Shown here piece after piece: positions 32,831-43,948 of a stretch of 64,000 bases of DNA. Below the pieces are notes generated by a model. It ran no database searches and was not told the DNA's origin. It saw only the letters and a program-made list of their open reading frames with translations. The translations under genes were made by a program, and so were the position numbers. Source of the DNA: Ridgeia piscesae. Its lineage: Eukaryota; Annelida; Polychaeta; Sabellida; Siboglinidae. How positions within the stretch are numbered: position 1 is the first letter of the stretch; every line of letters starts with the position of its first letter. The stretch is from assembly GCA_025642075.2 (NCBI GenBank), contig JAODUO010000420.1:423501-487500 (forward strand), written 5' to 3'.

Positions 32831-33827
32831 CCTCGTTTGTGAAATGTGCTTACAAATATCAACCTGTTGATGCATTGAATCCACTGCTGATTGAACTACA
32901 ACTTGTAACGTGGGTTATGTTCTATTTGCACCAAACGTCAACATAAACCAGACATGGACAACGTCTATAACTACTAGCTAAGTTACGATGCTTGTATAAT
33001 TCCACGTAAAGAAATTTAAAATAAATATTGAGCCCCTCCAAGTTCACCAACCACCTGGACGAATGTTGAAAGTCTAAATCTATTAATCATCTGCATGAGC
33101 CAGCTAGATTACACGCAACATTTTATTCTGAGCAAGCATTTAAAACTTTTAAAGTGCTTATGCAGAAATCTTTGCAACGTCTAATAACACAGTAAAAATG
33201 TAATAATCTTTATAATAACGAAAATCATGTTTACCCCTGGTCCACTGGGCAAGTTAAAAAAGTATAAATCTACAAATTATCCCAGGAAGCCTGCTACATC
33301 ATGCAACATTTCAGCCTGATATTGATAATGCATAACTTATGGAGATGTGGGTTCGCGGGCAGGCGGGCAGAGAAAAAAGAAAGTCTTGTTTTTGAATAAA
33401 CTGTAGATATACTTCTGCTGAAGCAGCTGTCTGCATCGACACATTGAGTGTAAGTGTAACATTTGTGTTTTCACATGAATTAATCGGCAATATTTCAGTA
33501 TTTAATGAGCAACATATTTGGTTTTGCTGTATTTGTTGTTATTTAGAATACTCCCCTTGAAGGATGAGTTTTGATTGGAGCCACAAACCATCACAATACA
33601 TGAATGCGTGTAGGGTTCTCTACAACCCCGCTCCAGGCAACAGTGGCATGACTCTGCACAATGCACACTGCATAGTCATTGAATCGCTACACATTGTCAC
33701 ATTCACAGTCACAGATGTCTTGTAATAGTAGAGTAAATAGCCCAAAGTTTCGTCTGATAAATACTTGAGTTGTATTGTTTTCTAAAAAATAAAAAACCAC
33801 CTGACCTGGTTGTGGACAAACACGTGG
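32831..33827. other. TACC intron, no recognised feature
   Basis: Unique AT-rich sequence on both strands. No exon-like frame. Confidence 0.5.
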
Positions 33828-34500
33828 TCTGTACTGGTTATAGTGGTACGTGGCATGGAATACTGCTCTGTAGCTAATTGGTCTGTACTGGTTATAGTGG
33901 TACGTGGCATGGAATACTGTCTGTAGCTAATTGGTCTGTACTGTTATAGTGGTACGTGGAATGGAATACTGTCTGTAGCTAATTGGTCTGTACTGGTTAT
34001 AGTGGTACGTGGCATGGAATACTGTCTGTAGCTAATTGGTCTGTACTGATTATAGTGGTACGTGGAATGGAATACTGTCTGTAGCTAATTGGTCTGTACT
34101 GGTTATAGTGGTATGTGGCATGGAATACTGTCTGTAGCTAATTGGTCTGTACTGATTATAGTGGTACGTGGAATGGAATAATGTCTGTAGCTAATTGGTC
34201 TGTACTGGTTATAGTGGTACGTGGCATGGAATACTGTCTGTAGCTAATTGGTCTGTACTGGTTATAGTGGTATGTGGCATGGAATAATGTCTGAAGGTAA
34301 CTGGTCTGTACTGGTTATAGTAGTATGTGGCATGGAATACTGTATGTAGCTAATTGGTCTGTACTGGTTATAGTGGTATGTGGCATGGAATAATGTCTGT
34401 AGGTAACTGGTCTGTACTGGTTATAGTAGTATGTGGCATGGAATACTGTCTGTAGCTAACTGGTCTGTACTGGTTATAGTGGTATGTGGCTTGGATACAG
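33828..34500. repeat. 53-bp minisatellite, ~12-13 copies
   Basis: The unit contains TGGTCTGTACTGGTTATAGT, then GGTACGTGGCATGGAATACT, then GTCTGTAGCTAAT. Alternate units carry GGAATGG and ACTGATT, which suggests duplication as ~106-bp pairs. Small indels are present. Confidence 0.93.
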
Positions 34501-35741
34501 TCTAGCTGTGTACAGAGTACATGAAGGCTGCATGTGAACACTTGCTCCAGGTGCTTCTACTTAATATTCTGTGTTCACACAGCGTAACACCGGCTGGTTG
34601 TAGGCCCTGAATCAATAATAAAATCAATCATATCATTTATGTAAGGTAATATAAATTATTATAAAATATGTACTGGTGTGTGGACATAAGTTTTGATACT
34701 ATGGCTTAGTATGCGTGCACACGTGTGCATGTGAACAGGCCTGCACACAAACCATGCTTATTATATGTGACTGTAGCCTATTGCCTCAATGAATGTCGTG
34801 TTGTCACCAGCAGTCACGGTTGAGTGCACACAGTACAGGTGACAGCACTGATCAGCCCACTGCCCTCCCTGTAGGCGGACAGATAAGAGAGTGAGTCAGG
34901 ACAAGCAGTGCTGGTAGTGGCCTAGTGGGTGCCACAACTACCTACTGTATGTATCAGTCTGTTGCTGATGGTTGTGAGTCTTCACTAAGTCACCAGAGAG
35001 AGTGAGGAGGTTAGTGCTTGTGTAAGTGTTGGTGGCTGTTATCTGGCCATAGTTGTGGACATTTGACCCAGTGGCGTTGTGGACAGTGGGAGGTGAGGTC
35101 AGTGACAAAGTGTGTCAGCTGCCTGTGTACAATGTACACAGCACTCACAGTTACAGGCAGCAGGCAGCTAGCCACGATCAGGTCGACTCCAGCTATTTAT
35201 TGTTGCATAGTTGAAGCATCTGGTGTGGCAGTGTTACAGTTTACTGACAACAGCTGTGTATAGGGGGGTAGGTTGAATAAGGGAGGGAGGGAGGGAGGTA
35301 GAATGAAGGTGATAGGTAGACCTAGGCTAGTCACTCCCACAGCATGGAAGCTGACCATGTTTTCACTTAGACACCAGTGTATGTATGTTGGCTGTCTCCT
35401 ATGGACCTAACCCCCTGGTGGGGCAAAATGGTAAACAACTAAGTCGTTGGGTAGAAACTGAGGCAGTGTACATATGCTGTGAAATAAGGCTGGTCTGATT
35501 GTCATGGACGTGTAGTTTTCAGAGCTTGGACTAGTCCAGTTTTAGAAGTGTAGTTCCATCCAAGTAACTACTGATGTGAAAGAATGTATACTGTGTGTGA
35601 AGTGTGACGTGTGACGTGTGACATGTGAAGTGATGTTTCATGTGTGGTGATGAAATAAAGGAAAACAGTAAGATAAAATGTTGTCACTTGGCTACATTTT
35701 ACATTTGATATGTAATTCTCGGATTACGTGATACCTGCTGT
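34501..35741. other. TACC intron, no confirmed exon
   Basis: Unique sequence. CCCACTGCCCTCCCTGTAG at about 34,875 is a strong acceptor with GTGAGT 16 nt later, but 16 nt does not fit the 0-to-0 phase needed here. The 81-codon frame at 35,018-35,263 has no other support. Confidence 0.45.
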
Positions 35742-35833
35742 TAATAAATATATATATATATATATATATACATACATACATACATACATACATACATACA
35801 TACATACATACATACATACATACATACATACAT

Positions 35834-35926
<93 letters not shown>

Positions 35927-35940
35927 CACACACATACATA
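35742..35940. repeat. Compound microsatellite (TA)n(CATA)n(CA)n
   Basis: TATATA to 35,770, CATACATA to about 35,850, then CACA to about 35,925. The transition TA, CATA, CA reflects point changes spreading along one array. Confidence 0.97.
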
Positions 35941-36351
35941 TATCTTGTAACAAAGTACAAGTGTGTGTGTATTTTTTCAAATTGTGACAAAGTTTTCAAA
36001 TTTGCAAAGCTTGTAAAAAGTTCCGTGAATGCTCTGAACTGGAAGCACGTGCAGCACTGTTTGCCGTCAGCGTAGATTTATTTACAAATATCAGCAGGAA
36101 CAACCAATGAAACAACAGACAGAGACAGACGTGCTAAGTGTCCTGGACTGGCAGAATTTTATACCCTGAGATTCTGGTGCATAATAATAGTAATGCACAG
36201 AATATGCAGAATAACAGGATCATTTTCATATGAGTACCGGGGTAGATCATATTTTATTTGATCCATTTATCCTCATAAACACACAATCATACCCAGTCTT
36301 CTGCTTTTCTTGGTTTTTGTTCTGCGAGTTGACATCACTGAATGCTTGCAG
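35941..36351. other. TACC intron
   Basis: Unique sequence ending with the acceptor AATGCTTGCAG. It has no second gene signal. Confidence 0.6.
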
Positions 36352-36572
36352 GTCACTTTCCAAACGCCGTTCCGCACACCAGCTGCTACAGTGCCACCTG
36401 CTGGTGCCCAGCTGCAACGTTCACCGAAACGGTTTGAGGACATTCGCGAACTTGATGAGTTGGAGAACTGGCGGGAACGTGCGACTGTCGTGACCATCCT
36501 TGACCACCGCGAATATGTCACCATTGTCAGCGACATAATCTCTGACCTTATCAACAACCTACCACTGTCAAG
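36352..36572 (+). CDS. TACC-family gene, exon with VTFQTP motif
   Basis: A 221-nt exon, acceptor GAATGCTTGCAG, donor TCAAG|GTACGT, entering in phase 0 and leaving in phase 2. It encodes VTFQTPFRTPAATVPPAGAQ, then LQRSPKRFEDIRELDELENW, then RERATVVTILDHREYVTIVS and DIISDLINNLPLS. VTFQTP with a preceding lysine from exon 22,488 gives KVTFQTP, which I recall as the conserved TACC3/maskin N-terminal block. KVTF also fits the PP1-binding RVxF pattern. The second half is acidic/basic and helical in character. The next exon (37,794) supplies one base to complete Ser and keeps the frame, which strongly supports this boundary. Confidence 0.85.
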
Positions 36573-37132
36573 GTACGTCACTATTGTCACTGACCTCATG
36601 TATCCCAGACAGATAGGATTCATTAATCGATTTATAAATCTAGTAATCCATCAAATACATGTAAAATTTACAACGCAACTCTTCAGTGATGTTTGTTTTA
36701 CTGGTATAACACAAATTTATCGTACTTAGCGAAATGTCATGAAACGGGCCAAATCTTTGCAAAACGTATCGATAGGTATCAGTTTTGTTGCACAACAATT
36801 ACAACATTTTATGGAGGAGAAACACTATTTGTGGGATTTATCAAAGTGTGTACCATGCGTACTATAGTGCAGTTTTCGCATTATGGTGTGCATTTAGTAT
36901 GTGTCTTATGTTTGCTAGGCTTGTTGTAATTGGTGAACTTTGTGTCTTGTGCTATCTAGGTCATGCTGTGTTTTAAAACTACTAATTGTGTGAACCACTA
37001 AACACATCTATGGTTGCTTCTGTGGATTAAGTTTAATTATTCTAGGATGGTATTTTAATGGTTTTGCATTGACAAATATAATTATGGCTATCCGTGGAAA
37101 AATGTGGTAAAAACGAAGTGTGTCTAGCCATC
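36573..37132. other. TACC intron
   Basis: Unique AT-rich sequence. The first 30 bases (GTACGTCACTATTGTCACTG) resemble exon sequence about 60 nt upstream (ATATGTCACCATTGTCAGCG), a possible small duplication across the donor. Confidence 0.5.
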
Positions 37133-37765
37133 TAGCAGTGTGTAGTCACAATAGCTACTGCCAGACACTAGACAGTAGATACCGCAGTGACTGAGCATGC
37201 AGTAGCTACCACCAGATACCAGACAGTAGATACCGCAGTGACTGAGCATGCAGTAGCTACCACCAGATACCAGACAGTAGATACCGCTGTGACTGAGCAT
37301 GCAATAGCTACTGCCAGATACTACAGTAGATACCGCTGTGACTGAGCATGCAAAAGCACTACTGCCAGATACTAGACAGTAGATACCACTGTGACTGAGC
37401 ATGCAATAGCTACTGCCAGATACTAGACAGTAGATACCGCAGTGACTGAGCATGCAGTAGCTACTGCCAGATACTAGACAGTAGATACCGCTGTGACTGA
37501 GCATGCAATAGCTACCGCCAGATACTAGACAGTAGATACCGTTGTGACTGAGCATACAATAGCTACTGCCAGATACTAGACAGTAGATACCGCAGTGACT
37601 GAGCATGCAATAGCTACTGCCAGATACTAGACAGTTGATACCGCTGTGACTGAGCATACAATAGCTACTGCCAGATACTAGACAGTAGATACCGCTGTGA
37701 CTGATTATGCAATAGCTACTGCCAGATACTAGACAGTAGATACCGCTGTGACTGAGCAGAAGTTT
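37133..37765. repeat. 51-bp minisatellite, ~12 copies
   Basis: The unit contains GACAGTAGATACCGCTGTGA, then CTGAGCATGCAATAGCTACT, then GCCAGATACTA. Variants are GCAGTG/GCTGTG and CAGTAGC/CAATAGC. The array ends about 30 bp before the acceptor of the 37,794 exon. The minus-strand 17-residue repeat frame is an artefact of the period. Confidence 0.94.
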
Positions 37766-37793
37766 GACTGGTTGTTGTTCCTCTGTGTTACAG

Positions 37794-38642
37794 TGTTGCT
37801 CCAGCCACTGCGTGTAGTGGAGTGGTCAGTGGAGTGGTCAGTGGAGTGGTCAGTGGAGTGGTCAGTGATGTAGCCAGGCCAGACACACATACTGATCATA
37901 CAAGTCCTGTGTCCGGTGACAGCACAGACAACGCAACGGGGGGTCTCTGTTGTTCAACTTCCCCCAAGTTAAAGTCGCAGTGGTCAGCGAGTGATGACCA
38001 GTCTGACGCATATGTCACCTCCAACAACAACGAGCCATGCTTGAAGGACCGAGAGTGTGAGCCAGCGACTGACATCACAGACCACCAGCCCACTTCATGC
38101 GGTGCGGTGGCATCACGTGCCGGCAAAGTCCTTCCATCATCTCCTAGCATCCAGAAAGCACAGCAAGTGGACATGTCATCTGAGGACACTGTGCTGTGCC
38201 CTAGTGGCGATGGAGAGGCAATGCAGAAAACGGCCCCCGTGCCTGTGCCAGCGTGCTGTGACGGAGACTTCAGCAGCAACACTGCTGCCCCCTGTCAGGA
38301 TGATGTCATGTTTGACGAAAATGTCAACCCGTTTAAAACGAACTCAAAAGTTGGCTTTTCGCCACCAGGGGGCGATGGAGTGAGTCCGCTTGATAACAGC
38401 CACTTACCAACAGACCTCGAGTCCATTGACGACCCGTTTAAGTGCTCGACGCAGCTTGCAAGTTCGCCTCCGCGCACCACGCCCAACGAGGAGGGAGACG
38501 GACACATGGCTGTAGGGCAAAACAACATCTCACTCCCGGCCAGGGACACACCATCTCCAGTGATGCAGGTCAACGGCCAAAGTACAGAGGATAAAAGCAG
38601 TACACAGACAACACCAAAAAAAGCAATTCCAAAGTCAGCCAA
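37794..38642 (+). CDS. TACC-family gene, exon with two TACC (SDP/SPAZ-type) repeats
   Basis: An 849-nt exon, acceptor TCCTCTGTGTTACAG, donor GCCAA|GTAAGT. It starts SVAPATACSGVV and then repeats SGVV four times (a 12-bp coding repeat, 37,819-37,868). A long polar region follows. The repeats FDENVNPFKTNSKVGFSPP (residues ~325-343 of the joined protein, 38,311-38,367) and LESIDDPFKCSTQLASSPP (~360-378, 38,416-38,472) match the D-x-x-x-[ND]PF-K-x3-[KL]-x-SPP pattern of TACC proteins. From memory, such repeats in vertebrate TACCs bind transcription and chromatin partners. The exon ends KKAIPKSAK. Phase 2 in and phase 2 out both match the neighbours. This is the strongest evidence for the family. 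Confidence 0.9.
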
Positions 38643-38654
38643 GTAAGTTGGGGT

Positions 38655-39602
38655 GTTGAGTAAATATGGTGAGTGATGGTGGGGTATGTATCTATAATGG
38701 CAAAGGATGGCGGGGTATGTGTCTGTATGGTAAAGGATGGTGGAGTATATGTGTGTATGGTAAACGATAGTGGATACGTATTGGAATGGTGAAGGATGGT
38801 GGGGTACGTATCTATATGGTAATGAATGGTGGGATATGTATCTATATGGTAATGGATGGTGGGGTACGTATCTATATGGTAAAGGATGGTGGGGTATGTG
38901 TCTATATGGTAAAGGATGGTGGAGTAGGCGTCTATATGGTAAAGGATAGTGGGGTATGCGTCTATACGGTAAAGGATGGTGGGGTATGCGTCTATACGGT
39001 AAAGGATGGTGGGGTATGCGTCTATACGGTAAAGGATGGTGGGGTATGCGTCTATACGGTAAAGGATGGTGGGGTATGCGTCTATACGGTAAAGGATGGT
39101 GGGGTATGCGTCTATACGGTAAAGGATGGTGGGGTATGCGTCTATACGGTAAAGGATGGTGGGGTATGCGTCTATATGGTAAAGGATGGTGGGGTATGCG
39201 TCTATATGGTAAAGGATGGTGGGGTATGCGTCTATATGGTAAAGGATGGTGGGGTATGCGTCTATATGGTAAAGGATGGTGGGGTATGCGTCTATATGGT
39301 AAAGGATGGTGGGGTATGCGTCTATATGGTAAAGGATGGTGGGGTATGCGTCTATATGGTAAAGGAGGGTGGGGTATGCATCTGTACGGTAAAGGATGGT
39401 GGGGTATGCGTCTATACGGTAAAGGATGGTGGGGTATGCGTCTATACGGTAAAGGATGGTGGGGTATGCGTCTATACGGTAAAGGATGGTGGGGTATGCG
39501 TCTATACGGTAAAGGATGGTGGGGTATGCGTCTATATGGTAAAGAATGGTGGGGTATGCGTCTATATGGTAAAGGATGGTGGGGCTTGGGTGTGCTTTGT
39601 TA
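38655..39602. repeat. 30-bp minisatellite, ~31 copies, beginning at a splice donor
   Basis: The unit is GGTAAAGGATGGTGGGGTAT then GCGTCTATAC. Degenerate units start within about 15 bp of the donor at 38,643 and include GTGAGTGATGGTGGGGTATG. The array is nearly perfect between 38,940 and 39,590. It divides into two subfamilies, TATACGG and TATATGG, in blocks. The long frames on both strands follow from the 10-codon period. Confidence 0.95.
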
Positions 39603-39967
39603 ATATCTCTTAATGTTCGGCACACACTATACAACTTTTGTTGTCAGATTAATTGCAATTGGTAAGAAAAGCAAGTTTATTTTATGTTTGAGTGACCCTC
39701 GGATCAAAGCAATATCATCATGTATGTAAATTCTCCTTCATTTTTCAGTTACCCTCCAGTTATCTGCTACGGAATATTAATAGTGGTGTTATTATTCAGT
39801 ATCAATATCTTACATTAATTTAACTTCACAGTGGCTGTCTTTATAACAAGGAGTTTCACTTGGTCGGTAAATTAGTTTATCGCTTCGCATTATACGTTTT
39901 TTATTTCTTTACGTAAACATTTGTAAATTTGTTTGTTTAATGTAAATGTAATGTTCTGTTTTTTCAG
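39603..39967. other. TACC intron
   Basis: Unique AT-rich sequence ending in the acceptor TGTTCTGTTTTTTCAG. Confidence 0.6.
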
Positions 39968-40037
39968 ACAAAAAACAACAAGTGTAAAGAAAGTGCGCTC
40001 CAAGTTTGTGCGACCACCAAAACGTCCAATCTGTCAG
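39968..40037 (+). CDS. TACC-family gene, basic exon
   Basis: A 70-nt exon completes AA|A and reads KQKTTSVKKVRSKFVRPPKR then PICQ, ending CAG|GTGAGG in phase 0. Joined to the previous exon it gives IPKSAK-QKTTSVKKVRSKFV, a lysine/arginine-rich stretch. Vertebrate TACC1/2 also have such a stretch just after the DPFK repeats, in the region of their nuclear localisation signals. Phase agreement on both sides and a strong acceptor make this exon secure. Confidence 0.85.
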
Positions 40038-40684
40038 GTGAGGAATTTGACACAGTGTGGCTTGATAAATTAATGTGACCTCCATGACACATCAGTGTGA
40101 CCTTTGTGACAAATCAGTGTGACCTCCATGACAGATCAGTGTAACCTTTGTGACAAATTAGTCACAGTGCGACTTTTGTGTGTGACTTCTGTGATAGACC
40201 TTGAGGTTGTGTAGAATCCTTGGCTTAGGGTTAAGTTTGTCGGGCAAGGTTTGGTTTGCTATTTGAGAATAGGGTTCTAGTTTGTTTGGGGTATGCTTAT
40301 GTCCTCACAGAGTGACATGTAATCTCAAGCCACAGTCACTGTTTGACAAAGACTGTCAGCGGAACTGAAGATCACATCCCAGTCCGTACATTCCCTGCAT
40401 CCACACATCTCTGGCAGTGCATCTGCCGTCCACTGTTTGACCAGCTCAACTGATCCATTCACCATTTTCCTTTCTGTCTGAAGGACATTGTGAGTCAAGG
40501 ATACAGAACGTTGCATGATGATTGACATGTTAGCTTTCTTGACATTGCCATGACAACAGTCTGGTATTTTACCAGCAGGAGTAGCAGATGACACACTGCA
40601 CAGCTGGTAGGATGGAGAGCTGAAAGTGGGCTGCACTTAGTGACATCTACCGGCACACGTAGGGGGACTCAGGTAGCCTAAAGC
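40038..40684. other. TACC intron with a short GTGACC repeat
   Basis: About 40,070-40,175 holds five or six degenerate copies of a ~21-bp unit with GTGACCTYYRTGACAMATCA. The rest is unique. A minus-strand 103-codon frame (40,325-40,636) is unsupported. Confidence 0.6.
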
Positions 40685-40920
40685 ATGGAGACTTGGGTAG
40701 CGTGATGTACAGAGACTTGGTTAGCACAAACTACAGAGACTCGGTTAGCACAAAGTACAGAGACTCAGTTAGCACAAAGTACAGAGACTCGGTTAGCATG
40801 AAGTACAGAGACTCGGTTAGCACGAAGTACAGAGACTCGGTTAGCACGAAGTACAGAGACTCGGTTAGTACAGAGACTCAGATAGCACAAAGTATGGAGA
40901 CTTGGGGTAGCACGAAGCAT
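40685..40920. repeat. 24-bp minisatellite, ~9 copies
   Basis: The unit contains ACAGAGACTCGGTTAGCACG plus AAGT. It is degenerate at both ends. Confidence 0.92.
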
Positions 40921-41064
40921 GTCCATATCCAATCTATTCAAGTGAAATAAGTTTAAAAAAATGTGCACACAGGCAACAACTGTCATTGATATCCCAGTCT
41001 CACTGACACTCCTTAATGGACAACTGGCCAAATACTTGGGTCGCAGCGATATGGAGAGAAGTTC
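40921..41064. other. TACC intron
   Basis: Short unique stretch. Nothing seen. Confidence 0.5.
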
Positions 41065-42992
41065 AGCATCAAGTGTAACACTTGTTGCTCATTCACACAT
41101 CGTCAGGCATAACACTTGTTGCTCATTCACACATCGTCAGGCATAACCCTTGTTGCTCATTCACACATTATCAGGCATAACACTTGTTGCTCATTCACAC
41201 ATCGTCAGGCATAACACTTGTTGCTCATTCACACATTGTCAGGCATAACACTTGTTGCTCATTCACACATAGACAGGCATAACACTTGTTGCTCATTCAC
41301 ACATTGTCAGGCATAACCCTTGTTTCTCATTCACACATCGTCAGGTGTAACACTTGTTGCTCATTCACACATTATCAGGCATAACACTTGTTGTTCATTC
41401 ACACATCGTCAGGTGTAACACTTGTTGCTCATTCATACATCGTCAGGTGTAACATTTGTTGCTCATTCACACATTATCATGCGTAACACTTGTTGCTCAT
41501 TCACACATCATAAGGTGTACATAACACTTTTTGCTCATTCACACATCATCAGGCGTAACACTTGTTGCTCATTCACACATCATCAGGCGTAACACTTGTT
41601 GCTCATTCACACATCATCAGGTGTAACACTTGTTGCTCATTCACACATCATCAGGCGTAACACTTGTTGCTCATTCACACATCATCAGATGTAACATTTG
41701 TTGCTCATTCACACATCATCATGCATAACATTTGTTGCTCATTCACACATTATCATGCGTAACACTTGTTGCTCATTCACACATCATAAGGTGTACATAA
41801 CACTTTTTGCTCATTCACACATCATCAGGCGTAACACTTGTTGCTCATTCACACATCATCAGGCGTAACACTTGTTGCTCATTCACACATCATCAGGTGT
41901 AACACTTGTTGCTCATTCACACATCATCAGATGTAACATTTGTTGTTCATTCACACATCATCAGATGTAACATTTGTTGCTCATTCACACATCATCATGC
42001 ATAACATTTGTTGCTCATTCACACATTATCATGTATAACACTTGTTGCTCATTCATACATCGTCAGGTGTAACATTTGTTGCTCATTCACACATTATCAT
42101 GCGTAACACTTGTTGCTCATTCACACATCATTGGGTGTACATAACACTTGTTGCTCATTCACACATCATCAGGCGTAACACTTGTTGCTCATTCACACAT
42201 CAGATGTAACATTTGTTGCTCATTCACACATCATCAGGTGTAACACTTGTTGCTCATTCACACATCATCAGATGTAACATTTGTTGCTCATTCACACATC
42301 ATCAGGTGTAACACTTGTTGCTCATTCACACATCATCAGATGTAACATTTGTTGCTCATTCACACATTATCATGCATAACACTTCTTGCTCATTCACACA
42401 TCATCAGACGTAACATTTGTTGCTCATTCACACATTATCATGCATAACACTTGTTGCTCATTTAAACATTGTCAGGTGTAACACTTGTTGCTCATTCACA
42501 CATCATCAGGCATAACACTTGTTGCTCATTCAAACATTGTCAGGTGTAACACTTGTTGCTCATTCACACATTGTCAGGTGTAACATTTGTTGCTCATTCA
42601 CACATTATTATGCGTAACACTTGTTGCTCATTCACACATCATCGGGTGTAACACTTGTTGCTCATTCACACATCGCCATGCGTTATACTTGTTTCTCATT
42701 CACACATCGTCAGGCCTAACACTTGGTAACACTTGTTGCTCATTCACACATCGTCAGGTGTAACACTTGTTGCTCATTCACACATCGTCAGGTGTAACAC
42801 TTGTTGCTCATTCACACATCGTCAGGTGTAACACTTGTTGCTCATTCACACATCGTCAGGTGTAACACTTGTTGCTCATTCACACATCATCAGGCGTAAC
42901 ACTTGTTGCTCATTCACACATCATCAGGTGTAACACTTGTTGCTCATTCACACATCATCAGGGGTAACACTTGTTGCTCATTCATACAGATC
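41065..42992. repeat. 34-bp minisatellite, ~56 copies
   Basis: The unit contains AACACTTGTTGCTCATTCAC then ACATCATCAGGTGT. The variable part is the junction (CAGGCGT, CAGGTGT, CAGATGT, CATGCGT, CATGCAT). Several junction variants recur in the same order (for example around 41,460-41,720 and 41,750-41,980), showing block duplication of ~290 bp. Confidence 0.96.
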
Positions 42993-43404
42993 CAAACATC
43001 CGTTGTGGATTTGCCAGTAATGTTTCTGTCCCTATCCAATCTAAACAGTTTGCCACAACTCTCAGTGTACGCTTGGTCTGGTTTCACCCAGCCATGTTTC
43101 TGTGAAACATATCACACATTCCACTGTGAACTCAGTCAGGACAGAAACATTTGCCTGCACTTCATCAAGTCTGCGATTGCTCGGTTCCAGTCTCAGTGAT
43201 TTCATATTTACCATAACAATAGACGGTAGTGGGGAACAGTGTTCTCGTCACCAAGTGGTTTCTAACACTGCCACATGCTTTTGACAACTGCTAGTGTTGC
43301 CTATTACAATCAATTCTTTGACATATTTTGTAGATGTCGGAACTGTCTTTATGACAATTCCATGGCAGGAACTTGCATTCTAACCTCAGGGAGGGCGTGA
43401 CTGA
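42993..43404. other. TACC intron
   Basis: Unique sequence. A few short open frames, none convincing. Confidence 0.5.
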
Positions 43405-43478
43405 ATACTGTGCAGTGCAGTGGTTAGAGCATCTTACTCTCAGTTGAGAAAACCCGGGTCTCAATTCTGTGTATGACA
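43405..43478 (+). mobile_element. tRNA-derived SINE head or tRNA pseudogene
   Basis: GCAGTGGTTAGAGCATCTTA resembles a pol III A box, and about 30 nt later CCCGGGTCTCAATTC resembles a B box. The spacing and the ACTCTCAGTTGAGAAAACCC arm region between them are tRNA-like. Flanks do not form a proper acceptor stem, so a SINE head or decayed tRNA is more likely than a working tRNA. It lies about 85 bp upstream of a TACC exon. Confidence 0.6.
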
Positions 43479-43560
43479 ATTGGCTGTTTTACCTTTGGAT
43501 TGAATTGTATGTTGTGTACTAATTACATCTGTGACTACAAAGGACACTTGTTTGTGCCAG

Positions 43561-43948
43561 GACGATGACACTGCGATACAGATCTACGTGCCAGAGGGCA
43601 AGGGAGCACCCGGTGGAGACCAACCAGACGCCACCAAGGAAACACACGAAGAACAAGACCTCACGTCTCGTGAGAAAACTATGGAAGATGTGGTGAACCA
43701 GAACGAACCGGTGATGGAACCAAGGTCAGAGGTCGTGTCCGATAGCCGAGTAGGGACTGAGTCACCATTGGGAGAGAGGACAGAGGACATTGACAGTGTC
43801 ACTGACACTGATACAGCTCCGCCGCAGGTTGTAAGGCCGGAGTGTGTGCGTTCAACACCACAGTCGTCACCAGATGGAGACACCTTACGTCTGGCATCAC
43901 AGCAGGATCTTAACGCATCAGAGGAGTTTCAGCCGGCCTCAGAGAAAG
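43561..43948 (+). CDS. TACC-family gene, acidic exon
   Basis: A 388-nt exon, acceptor CACTTGTTTGTGCCAG, donor GAGAAAG|GTGAGT, phase 0 in and phase 1 out. It reads DDDTAIQIYVPEGKGAPGGD and continues through a Glu/Asp/Thr/Ser-rich, proline-containing stretch (SREKTMEDVVNQNEPVMEPR; RTEDIDSVTDTDTAPP) to NASEEFQPASEK. The net charge is strongly negative, as expected for the acidic, disordered middle of TACC proteins. No folded domain. Its last ~25 nt and donor are the founder of the tandem array that follows. Confidence 0.8.

Noticed and set aside
34877..34892. 16-nt microexon between a strong acceptor and GTGAGT
   Set aside because: Its length would break the 0-to-0 phase needed between the TACC exons, and one frame contains TAA.
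38786..39634. Overlapping long frames on both strands
   Set aside because: They are translations of the 30-bp minisatellite.
43405..43478. Functional tRNA gene
   Set aside because: The boxes are present but the flanks do not form an acceptor stem, so it is called a SINE head or pseudogene.
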